Source of the DNA: Clostridiales bacterium UBA4039
GTDB taxonomy: Bacteria > Bacillota > Clostridia > Lachnospirales > Vallitaleaceae
DNA: 21,796 nucleotides
Direction: 5' to 3'
Assembly: GCA_002382805.1 (NCBI GenBank)
Contig: DGAD01000046.1
Coordinates: 1 to 21,796 of the forward strand
In this document: piece after piece, positions 1-5,747 of the stretch
Layout: each line of letters begins with the position of its first letter
Position numbering within the stretch: position 1 is the stretch's first letter
Notes under the pieces: generated by a model
Told to the model about the DNA's origin: nothing
Databases searched by the model: none
What the model saw: only the letters and a program-made list of their open reading frames with translations
Position numbers and translations under genes: made by a program

Positions 1-149
1 GGCTGAATCAGCTTCAGGGATACGGTTCCCCTGTGGTCTATACAATGCTCTGTGTACGCTTTACCTTTATCGTCACCGATAACGGCACAACACTCGATAA
101 TGATGGTTGGCTAGACCTTATCATGCAAAGACTTTCACTTTGCCAGTAA
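1..149 (+). CDS. Partial ORF, 3' end of an unrecognised protein (possible cassette gene)
   Basis: An open frame runs from the left window edge (first full codon at 3) to a TAA stop at 147-149, giving the last 48 residues of a protein. The visible part ends in a stretch with VTDNGTTLDNDGWLDLI. I recognise no family. The frame is the only one open across the whole stretch, since the other plus frames and the minus strand carry stops. Base composition is richer in GC than the DUF3800 gene next to it. The stop codon lies 21 bases before an attC-like hairpin, which is the usual position of a gene within an integron cassette. It could also be a chance open frame, because only about 150 bases are visible. 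Confidence 0.4.
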   Translation, partial: LNQLQGYGSPVVYTMLCVRFTFIVTDNGTTLDNDGWLDLIMQRLSLCQ

Positions 150-150
150 T

Positions 151-167
151 GCCAAGCTTTGCTTGGC
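151..167 (+). other. Small perfect hairpin just after the partial ORF
   Basis: A 7-bp perfect stem, GCCAAGC with GCTTGGC, closes a TTT loop, one base after the TAA stop. No run of T follows, so it is not a convincing intrinsic terminator. It may protect the 3' end of the transcript or be part of the cassette end. Confidence 0.4.
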
Positions 168-170
168 GCA

Positions 171-241
171 CTAACGTCCCGTGAGTTGACGACGTGTGCA
201 TCCTTCTGACTTCTTGCGCATGGTCGTCAACTCGCTGTTAG
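171..241. other. attC-like recombination hairpin, site 1
   Basis: This 71-base imperfect palindrome has the layout of an integron attC site. The outer boxes CTAAC (171-175) and GTTAG (237-241) are complementary. Unpaired spacers follow (176-182 and 234-236). Next comes a perfect 11-bp inner stem, GAGTTGACGAC (183-193) with GTCGTCAACTC (223-233). A further 6-bp stem (195-200 with 215-220, one G-T pair) closes a 14-base loop. The core boxes fit the attC consensus RYYYAAC/GTTRRRY imperfectly: GTTAGAG ends in G instead of a pyrimidine. The right half resembles the L'/R' side of well-known aadA-type attC sites as I remember them, which I could not check. The same CTAACGTYCCGT start recurs at 1386. 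No integrase gene is in the window. Confidence 0.55.
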
Positions 242-255
242 AGGAAGTCCTGTAC
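237..255 (+). repeat. Left arm of a 19-bp inverted repeat flanking the DUF3800 gene
   Basis: GTTAGAGGAAGTCCTGTAC here is the reverse complement of 1372-1390 at 18 of 19 positions; the one difference would still be a G-T pair in folded single-stranded DNA. The outer end of the arm is the GTTAG box of attC-like site 1. Confidence 0.85.
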
Positions 256-271
256 GGAAGATTCCAGTAAC

Positions 272-1312
272 CTATAGGTACATCCTTTTATGCCATTTAT
301 ACTCTTGTATATTAGGGGCGTTATTGGGTAAAACTCTTCCTGTATCTTTGTATGATGAAACTATATTAATAGTATTAGATAATATTGCAAAACCCTTACT
401 TGAAACAGTTTCTGGAACTGAATTTGTTATCATATCACGAATATAGCCAGCAAAGTAATCAGCGATTTGAATAATTGGCTCTGACCGAGAGTCACTGAAC
501 TTAAGTTCAATACTTTTTTCTGATTCTATTTCATTAAAGTAGTCAGTCCACCTTATTAGGGGATTGCAAAATTGTGATTGCTTATCATGAACTACAATTA
601 AATCTGAGTTTTGACCCAAACACCGTTTAATAATATTATTATACGAATCAACATTGGGCGAAACTGCTATAACTGTTTCTCCATTGGTCAACACATCTTT
701 TACAGGGAATACATTATGGGGTTGCATTCCAAGTTCTTTATATTTTTTTATTGAATCCACCGTCTCGTAAACCGCTTGCCTAAGAAGCTCATTTTCTACT
801 TCTTTCAATAGTTCATTACAATACTCAACCATCGAATTGACATTAAGTACATCCGAGTCAGCAATACTTAAAAACTCATTCAACAAATTGTCTTTTACAT
901 TCTCATAAACATAATTCGCAGTACTTCTACGTATTATTTTGCCTTCTACCGAACCATTATGGGGATTATCATAATATGGCCAAAAGCAATATTCTGTTAT
1001 CCATTTACAAATATCAAACTTTTTATTTACTACTTCAATAAATATAGTCCCGTTATTTGATTTCACTAAATCATATAACACAGGAATTAGCTCTTCAGAG
1101 TACTTTCGATGCCCTTTGTTCTTATACTTTAATTCTCCCTGTATTCTATACTGCTTTATTAATTCACAAAAGTGGCTATCAATATTTTGTACTGCTGAGT
1201 TATCCAACAATATGCCTGTCAATACAAAATATGGTTGGACTTTGAAATTCCAACTATTATCTACAAGTTTCTGGAGACCAGTACTGCCACTTTCGTCTAT
1301 GAATAATTTCAA
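272..1312 (-). CDS. DUF3800 domain protein, probable cassette cargo
   Basis: The protein of about 346 residues opens with MKLFIDESG, the DESG signature near the N-terminus of the DUF3800 family, and ends with the other conserved element, SEPIIQIADYFAGYIRD. A VVHDKQ segment in between supplies a further acidic and histidine pair. The family is of unknown function; an RNase H-like nuclease fold has been suggested, and members are often seen on mobile elements and near defence genes. I place the start at TTG (1310-1312), which sits about 5 bases after GAGAGGTGAT, a good ribosome binding site. The GTG at 1319-1321 overlaps that site and would add three residues. The gene runs opposite to the presumed direction of the cassette array, so it would need its own promoter; I see no strong one. 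Inverted repeats flank it. Confidence 0.85.
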   Translation of the reverse strand: MKLFIDESGSTGLQKLVDNSWNFKVQPYFVLTGILLDNSAVQNIDSHFCELIKQYRIQGELKYKNKGHRKYSEELIPVLYDLVKSNNGTIFIEVVNKKFDICKWITEYCFWPYYDNPHNGSVEGKIIRRSTANYVYENVKDNLLNEFLSIADSDVLNVNSMVEYCNELLKEVENELLRQAVYETVDSIKKYKELGMQPHNVFPVKDVLTNGETVIAVSPNVDSYNNIIKRCLGQNSDLIVVHDKQSQFCNPLIRWTDYFNEIESEKSIELKFSDSRSEPIIQIADYFAGYIRDMITNSVPETVSSKGFAILSNTINIVSSYKDTGRVLPNNAPNIQEYKWHKRMYL

Positions 1313-1371
1313 ATATATCACCTCTCATAAAAAATATAAGCCAACAAAAATTCTGGTAGTTTATATACCTA

Positions 1372-1390
1372 GTACAGGATTTCCTCTAAC
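1372..1390 (-). repeat. Right arm of the 19-bp inverted repeat
   Basis: GTACAGGATTTCCTCTAAC pairs with the arm at 237-255. Its outer end is the CTAAC box of attC-like site 2, so the repeat ends exactly at the two core boxes and encloses the DUF3800 gene and nothing else. Confidence 0.85.
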
Positions 1391-1504
1391 GTTCCGTATT
1401 CCTGACGTTTCTCAGCCTTAGAGGCGTTCGCTCATGCTCTGATTAAGTGCTAATGCGGACGCCGTCCCGACGGGCTTAGGCTGAGGAATGTGCGACAATG
1501 TGCC
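1386..1504. other. attC-like hairpin, site 2 (large, right core box missing)
   Basis: The site begins CTAACGTTCCGT, matching 11 of 12 bases at the start of site 1. It then folds as a long hairpin. ACGTTT (1405-1410) pairs with 1486-1491 using two G-T pairs. CTCAGCCTTAG (1411-1421) pairs with CTTAGGCTGAG (1475-1485) with one mismatch. GGCGTTCGC (1423-1431) pairs with GCGGACGCC (1455-1463) with one G-T pair. The right end should carry a GTTAG box near 1500 but reads GTGCC instead, so the site looks decayed or cut off. This would mark the end of the array. The stretch is clearly more GC-rich than its surroundings. Confidence 0.45.
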
Positions 1505-1675
1505 TTTCAACTTTAATTCCCAATTCTCTTAATTACGCCTTTCAATTAAAATTATGAATTTAGAGCGAACAGGAATATTTTGTTATCAGACGTATCCGCT
1601 TGACCCACAGAGCCCTTCTCCAATATCTTTGCTAGTCCTTCAATTAAAAGTAATTCCCTTTCTTCAATTCATATT
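1505..1675. other. Non-coding stretch with short degenerate repeats
   Basis: No gene is supported here. GCCTTTCAA occurs at 1502-1510 and again at 1537-1545, and CTTTCAATTAAAA at 1539-1551 recurs with one base missing near 1637-1649. They look like decayed repeat units. I see no hairpin with a T-run that would end the phosphatase gene. Confidence 0.4.
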
Positions 1676-2203
1676 TTATATAGTATATTCAACTATCTCT
1701 GCATGTCCAATTTCTTCTTGATATTTAATTGTCCTAATAACCATACCGTGACATACTACTATTACTCTTTGATACTTTGAATATCTTTCTAAAACACTAT
1801 TCATTCTGTTTTTCATGTTTTCTGCCGTTTCCCATACTTTGGTCTCATTATTTGGAGGTATTCCATTGTTTAGTTCAAAGTCCCTACACAAGTCAAAGCA
1901 ATCTTGAGAAGTTTTATGCTGGAAGTTTACTATATCTGGTATCCATTCATGTAAATCCACGTCAACTTCTAAGTCTATTCCTAATTCCTTTGATAATATT
2001 GCAGCAGTCTGTAATGCCCTTGTATACGGAGAGGAAACAATTATCTCACAATTTATAAGCCTATTATCTTTAGCCGTTTTCTTTACTTCATTAATTCCAT
2101 TTGCGGTTAACGGTGCTAAATCTCTTCCATGTCCAATAAACTTTCTTTCATCTATAGGCTTATATGTTGGTTCTCCATGCCTAATCAAATAAAATGTTGT
2201 CAT
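1676..2203 (-). CDS. Histidine phosphatase family protein (phosphoglycerate mutase-like)
   Basis: The protein of about 175 residues has the family hallmark LIRHGEPT near the N-terminus, whose histidine is the phospho-acceptor. It also has the SSPYTRALQTA segment with the conserved arginine and the second catalytic histidine in VVCHGMVIRTI. These features place it in the small branch-1 histidine phosphatases that remove phosphate from sugars, nucleotides or proteins; the substrate cannot be read from sequence. I start it at the ATG at 2201-2203, right before TTFYLIRHG and after a GGGGG stretch 6 bases upstream. A start at 2230 would add nine residues with no good ribosome binding site. It stands alone between two repeat-bearing gaps, and is AT-rich like the DUF3800 gene. 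It may be accessory cargo too. Confidence 0.88.
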   Translation of the reverse strand: MTTFYLIRHGEPTYKPIDERKFIGHGRDLAPLTANGINEVKKTAKDNRLINCEIIVSSPYTRALQTAAILSKELGIDLEVDVDLHEWIPDIVNFQHKTSQDCFDLCRDFELNNGIPPNNETKVWETAENMKNRMNSVLERYSKYQRVIVVCHGMVIRTIKYQEEIGHAEIVEYTI

Positions 2204-2373
2204 TATAAACCCCCAAAACTTATTTTTCATCTTTTCATTTGTATAAAATTATTATGAATAATTATAATTATATATTAACATATATGACCCACTAGGAATA
2301 CCCAGATAGCGGATATGTCTTATAACTCCGCTGTTTCTGCATTGCATCACTCCCCCCTTTGCCATATGGGTTT

Positions 2374-2389
2374 ACGCATTGCGACAATA
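2374..2389 (+). repeat. 16-bp direct repeat, copy 1
   Basis: ACGCATTGCGACAATA is repeated identically 36 bases further on at 2410-2425. The core TGCGACAATRTGC also occurs at 1491-1503, at the right end of attC-like site 2. Confidence 0.85.
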
Positions 2390-2409
2390 TGCATTTTATT
2401 GCAGGGTTG

Positions 2410-2425
2410 ACGCATTGCGACAATA
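2410..2425 (+). repeat. 16-bp direct repeat, copy 2
   Basis: Identical to 2374-2389, with a repeat period of 36 bases. With only two copies and no cas genes it is not a CRISPR array. Confidence 0.85.
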
Positions 2426-2705
2426 CACTTACGGTTTTGATGCGTTTTTTACTTTTGTTTTATCTTGTATACGCAAAGAAGACCAACTGCTTTATGGAAT
2501 AAATAGTAAGGCCTTGGTGACACTTTTATTCTGCGTTGGTCTGTGTATTCTATATTTTGTTGTACTGTATTTTTTGGTTAAAAATGATTGCTCTGGTGCT
2601 ATTAAGCTCGCCATTTGATTGTCCCCCATCAATAATTTACTCACCTAGTTATTATTTTACCATATTTTGATATATCTTCCAACAACAGATGCCCCTTTTT
2701 TGTAC

Positions 2706-2743
2706 AAAAAAACGCTGAAAGCCTTTTCATGAGCTTCAGCGTT
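2706..2743 (-). terminator. Bidirectional intrinsic terminator after metAA
   Basis: A hairpin with arms AACGCTGAAAGC (2711-2722) and GCTTCAGCGTT (2733-2743) is flanked by A-runs on the left and T-runs on the right. On the minus strand a run of seven T follows the stem, which ends the ilvB-metAA transcript 14 bases after the metAA stop. The plus strand has a shorter T-run and could stop transcription coming from the left. Confidence 0.85.
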
Positions 2744-2756
2744 TTTATATTGAGTC

Positions 2757-3680
2757 TTATTCTCCACCGATTTCTTCCATTAAGTATGGTGTCATCTGGT
2801 AGACGTAATAGTTTAGCCAGTTTGAGTATAGAAGGTGCGCATGAGACTTCCAGGTAGATTCCGGTTCTTTGGATACATCATCATCAGGAAAGTACCTGTG
2901 CGGAGGATGTGGATTCATCCCCTTGGATTGATCTCGTTCATATTCTTGCTTAAGGGTATCTGAATCATATTCTGAATGACCTGTCACAAAAATCTGCTTC
3001 TCGTCTTTAGATACAGCAATGTATAGTCCGGCTTCTTTTGATGTTGAAATCAAGCGAATCTGATCATGTTCTAGCACATCATCTACCGATACCGTCGTAT
3101 GTCTCGAGTGTGGCACCATAAATTCATGGTCAAACCCACGTACCAACGGACAGTATGGATCACTGACAGAATGTTTGAACACACCATGGAGCTTATTTTT
3201 TAGAGGTATCTTATGAATACCATAGTGATAATAGAGTCCTGCCTGTGCTCCCCAGCAGATATGGAAGGTGGAGGTTACGTGCTTCTTGGTCCATTCCATG
3301 ATTTCTGTTAGCTCTTCCCAATAGGTTACCTCTTCAAAAGGCAAGTTCTCCACTGGTGCTCCTGTTATAATCATTCCATCAAACTTTTTATTCTTTATGT
3401 GATCAAAAGTTGTGTAGAACGAACGCAAATGTTCAATCGGGGTATTTTTGGATTGATGTGTTTTTGGCATCAACAAGGTTACCTCAATTTGCAGGGGTGA
3501 ATTGCTCAACATTCGTAATAGCTGGGTCTCTGTCTGCTCTTTTAAAGGCATCAGATTGAGGATGGCAATATGCAAAGGACGAATATCCTGATGCATTGCA
3601 CGCTTGTCATCCATGATGAAGATATTCTCATCTTGTAAAATCTGTTTTGCCGGCAAATCATTGGGTATCTTAATGGGCAT
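2757..3680 (-). CDS. metAA: Homoserine O-acetyltransferase (MetA family, acetyl-CoA type)
   Basis: The 307-residue protein activates homoserine for methionine synthesis by acylating its hydroxyl group. It has the full MetA length and catalytic set: Cys142 in [11 protein letters not shown], and His235 and Glu237 in FVTGHSEYD. Position 111 is Glu (GAPVENLPF). In the MetA family a Glu here goes with acetyl-CoA as donor, while Gly goes with succinyl-CoA as in E. coli, so I call it an acetyltransferase. The ribosome binding site AGGTGAT precedes the ATG. The gene begins about 30 bases after the ilvB stop with no terminator in the gap, so both should share the T-box-controlled transcript. The next step would need a sulfhydrylase or cystathionine synthase, not found here. 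Confidence 0.95.
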   Translation of the reverse strand: MPIKIPNDLPAKQILQDENIFIMDDKRAMHQDIRPLHIAILNLMPLKEQTETQLLRMLSNSPLQIEVTLLMPKTHQSKNTPIEHLRSFYTTFDHIKNKKFDGMIITGAPVENLPFEEVTYWEELTEIMEWTKKHVTSTFHICWGAQAGLYYHYGIHKIPLKNKLHGVFKHSVSDPYCPLVRGFDHEFMVPHSRHTTVSVDDVLEHDQIRLISTSKEAGLYIAVSKDEKQIFVTGHSEYDSDTLKQEYERDQSKGMNPHPPHRYFPDDDVSKEPESTWKSHAHLLYSNWLNYYVYQMTPYLMEEIGGE

Positions 3681-3709
3681 TGTCTATCACCTATCTTCCG
3701 TTTTCTTAT

Positions 3710-5365
3710 TTATTCACTAATTGCCTCATAGATTGATTTTCCTGGAGGAACCATTGGATATACGTTGGATGCTTGGTCAACGATACAGTTAACAACCACT
3801 GTCTTATCTGATTCAAATACTTTTTGTAATACCGTATCAACGGCGTCCACTGAATCAATGATAAAACCTTCTGCCCCCATAGACATGGCAAATCCGATAT
3901 AGTCCATGTCTTCATCAAAGTGGGTTGCTGAAAAACGCTGATCATAGAACAAGTCTTGCCATTGACGTACCATCCCTAGAGCGCGATTATTCATGACAAA
4001 TATTTTAATCGGCAGCTTATTTTTAGTCGCTGTCAACACCTCGTTAAAGTTCATCTTAAAGGATCCGTCTCCTGTTATCATTAAGACCTGATCATAAGGG
4101 TTGGCAAGTTGAGCTCCTATGGCTGCACCTAGTCCATATCCCATAGTACCAAGTCCACCACTTGTTAAGAAACGGTTAGGCTTTTCAAAGGGATAGTGTT
4201 GGGCCGTCCACATCTGGTGCTGACCAACATCGGTACTTACAATAGTATTTTCATTGGAATATTTTGCGATACATTTTAATAGATAGGGCACATTCAAACT
4301 ATCACTATGGGTTTTATGTCCTACTGTGGCACGTAGTTCATCAACATACTTGGTCCATTCAGGATGGTCTTGCTGCTTAACGTCTTCAACCAAAATATCT
4401 AAGGTTGTTTTTATATCTCCGGTAATTGATGCATCGATAATATAGTTCTTGTTAATCTCTGCCGGATCAATATCTATCTGGAGTACCTTAGCCTTGGCTG
4501 CAAATCCGCTCTCTTTACCAACAACACGGTCACTAAATCGCCCTCCGATGACAATCAAAAGATCCGTCTCATGTATCGCCCTATTTGAAACCAAGGATCC
4601 ATGCATTCCGATATTACCTGTATACTTTGGATGTGAATATGGCATACCGCCAATTCCCATAAGGGTACACGCAACTTGAGCATCTATCTTTTCTGCAAAT
4701 TTTATAAGTTGTCTATTGGCCTTTGAGCGAATAACTCCTCCACCTGCAAGGATCATCGGTCGTTGGGCTTCATTAATCATTGCAATGATATCTTCAGATA
4801 TAGGTTCTGTTAATGTTGATGGCTTATATTCAATAGGCTTTTGATATTCATAATCCGCCTCTTCCCATGTTAAGTTCTTAGGGATATCAATAAGGACCGG
4901 GCCGGGCCGACCGGATTTGGCTATATAAAAAGCTTGTCGAATTACGCGAGCCAATTCATTAATGTCTTTGACCATGTAGTTATGCTTAGTGACCGGCATG
5001 GTAATTCCTTGGATATCTACTTCTTGAAAACTATCTTTTCCAAGCTTATCGACCTCAACGTTACCTGTGATGGCTACCATCGGTACGGAGTCCATGTAGG
5101 CTGTTGCAATTCCTGTAACAAGGTTGGTCGCTCCTGGGCCTGATGTTGCAATACAGACTCCAACTTCACCTGATGACCTTGCATATCCATCTGCTGCATG
5201 TGCAGCTCCTTGTTCATGCGCCGTCAAAATATGGGTGATATGTTGACTGTTTTTATACAGTTCATCATAAATATTAATTGTAGCTGCTCCAGGGTATCCA
5301 AATAAATATTTCACATTTTGTTCCTTTAAACATTCAACAACGATTTCTGCACCATTCTTCTTCAT
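3710..5365 (-). CDS. ilvB: Acetolactate synthase large (catalytic) subunit
   Basis: The 551-residue ThDP enzyme condenses two pyruvates to acetolactate, or pyruvate and 2-oxobutyrate to acetohydroxybutyrate, the first shared step of valine, leucine and isoleucine synthesis. The N-terminal ThDP domain carries the activating Glu51 (TAHEQGAAHAADGYA). A central FAD-type domain has GGRFSDRVVG (residues 274-283). The C-terminal domain has the ThDP-Mg motif GDGS (432-435) to NN (459-460), followed by the RALGMVRQWQ segment seen in biosynthetic enzymes. AAGGAG lies before the ATG. Control by the T-box leader just upstream supports the biosynthetic form over catabolic AlsS. The regulatory subunit gene ilvN usually follows ilvB, but here metAA does; ilvN is not in the window. 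Confidence 0.95.
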   Translation of the reverse strand: MKKNGAEIVVECLKEQNVKYLFGYPGAATINIYDELYKNSQHITHILTAHEQGAAHAADGYARSSGEVGVCIATSGPGATNLVTGIATAYMDSVPMVAITGNVEVDKLGKDSFQEVDIQGITMPVTKHNYMVKDINELARVIRQAFYIAKSGRPGPVLIDIPKNLTWEEADYEYQKPIEYKPSTLTEPISEDIIAMINEAQRPMILAGGGVIRSKANRQLIKFAEKIDAQVACTLMGIGGMPYSHPKYTGNIGMHGSLVSNRAIHETDLLIVIGGRFSDRVVGKESGFAAKAKVLQIDIDPAEINKNYIIDASITGDIKTTLDILVEDVKQQDHPEWTKYVDELRATVGHKTHSDSLNVPYLLKCIAKYSNENTIVSTDVGQHQMWTAQHYPFEKPNRFLTSGGLGTMGYGLGAAIGAQLANPYDQVLMITGDGSFKMNFNEVLTATKNKLPIKIFVMNNRALGMVRQWQDLFYDQRFSATHFDEDMDYIGFAMSMGAEGFIIDSVDAVDTVLQKVFESDKTVVVNCIVDQASNVYPMVPPGKSIYEAISE

Positions 5366-5403
5366 ATACTACTCCTTTCAAAAAGGTCAAACACTCCCTA
5401 ACA

Positions 5404-5704
5404 GAGCAAACTGTCTAATAGTACAACAAAACCCTTCATCCAATATAGGACGAAGGGTATATCTTCGCGGTACCACCTAAGTTCACTTGCGTGCGCTCAT
5501 CCATACAGGCTAAAAAACCGATATGGTGTCTATTAACGGTGTACAACCGGCTTCCTCTACTTGGGACTTCCCTTTCAATTCGCTGCTCGAAGGCTACTTT
5601 CAATAAAGTTGTCTCGAAGAATTTCCACCATCATCTTCTCTCTATAGAGTCCCTTAATCTACTCTTCCTTGTCATAGCATTTTAATATTTTATTCATAAT
5701 ATGT
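5404..5704 (-). promoter_or_regulatory. T-box riboswitch leader of ilvB, probable valine (GUA) specifier
   Basis: The minus-strand leader of about 300 bases carries the T-box AGGTGGTACCGCG (5466-5478), which pairs with the free CCA end of uncharged tRNA. Upstream lie the stem I base element AAGGAAGAGTAG and the segment GAAAGTAGCCTTCGAG (5586-5601). In T-box leaders the specifier codon sits between GAAN and NCTTYGAG, which here makes it GTA (5595-5597), read by valine tRNA. Valine fits the ilvB target. When the tRNA is uncharged, an antiterminator containing the T-box forms and ilvB-metAA is transcribed; otherwise the terminator at 5424-5458 forms. The specifier reading is by pattern, without a folded model. 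Confidence 0.9.
5424..5458 (-). terminator. T-box attenuator terminator
   Basis: Arms at 5431-5441 and 5448-5458 (11 bp with one G-T pair) close a 6-base loop, followed on the minus strand by TTTTGTTGT. The 5' arm follows the T-box closely, so antiterminator and terminator can exclude each other. Confidence 0.88.
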
Positions 5705-5710
5705 ATTACT

Positions 5711-5739
5711 ATATTACTTTACCCCATTAGATTTGTCAA
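5711..5739 (-). promoter_or_regulatory. Sigma-A promoter of the T-box-ilvB-metAA unit
   Basis: On the minus strand a perfect TTGACA (5734-5739) and TAATAT (5711-5716) are separated by 17 bases. The -35 box lies nine bases beyond the stop of the upstream diguanylate cyclase gene. No terminator separates the two, so readthrough from the upstream series into the T-box leader is possible. Confidence 0.75.
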
Positions 5740-5747
5740 GGAGTTCT

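Larger units (their letters stand above)
2231..2710. other. Gene-poor region with repeats; no confident gene
   Basis: This stretch contains an AT-rich segment upstream of the phosphatase (2231-2285), a small inverted repeat AGCGGA/TCCGCT (2308-2313 and 2327-2332), and two copies of a 16-base direct repeat (2374-2389 and 2410-2425). A 79-codon plus-strand open frame (2379-2618) starts only at a TTG without a ribosome binding site. It could encode a single hydrophobic helix (residues about 46-68), but its first part is made of the direct repeats, so I treat it as unlikely. Confidence 0.5.

Noticed and set aside
1..260. Group II intron end
   Set aside because: No reverse transcriptase frame and no recognisable domain V hairpin; the palindrome fits attC better.
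237..1390. Insertion sequence with terminal inverted repeats
   Set aside because: The enclosed gene is DUF3800, not a transposase, and I see no target-site duplication next to the arms. A non-autonomous element remains possible and is noted in the findings.
1057..1421. Plus-strand frames opposite the DUF3800 gene
   Set aside because: They are antisense shadows: the minus strand has family motifs and a ribosome binding site, while these have neither.
2308..2332. AGCGGA/TCCGCT inverted repeat as a terminator
   Set aside because: Only 6 bp with a 13-base loop and no T-run on either strand.
2374..2425. CRISPR-like repeat spacing (16-base repeat, 36-base period)
   Set aside because: Only two copies, the repeat is too short, and no cas genes are near.
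2379..2618. 79-codon plus-strand frame with one hydrophobic helix
   Set aside because: It starts only at TTG with no ribosome binding site, and its first 20 codons are made of the 16-base direct repeats. Kept only as a note on the gap.
3706..3945. Second minus-strand frame at the 3' end of ilvB
   Set aside because: It lies in another frame within the conserved C-terminal part of IlvB and shows no family features.
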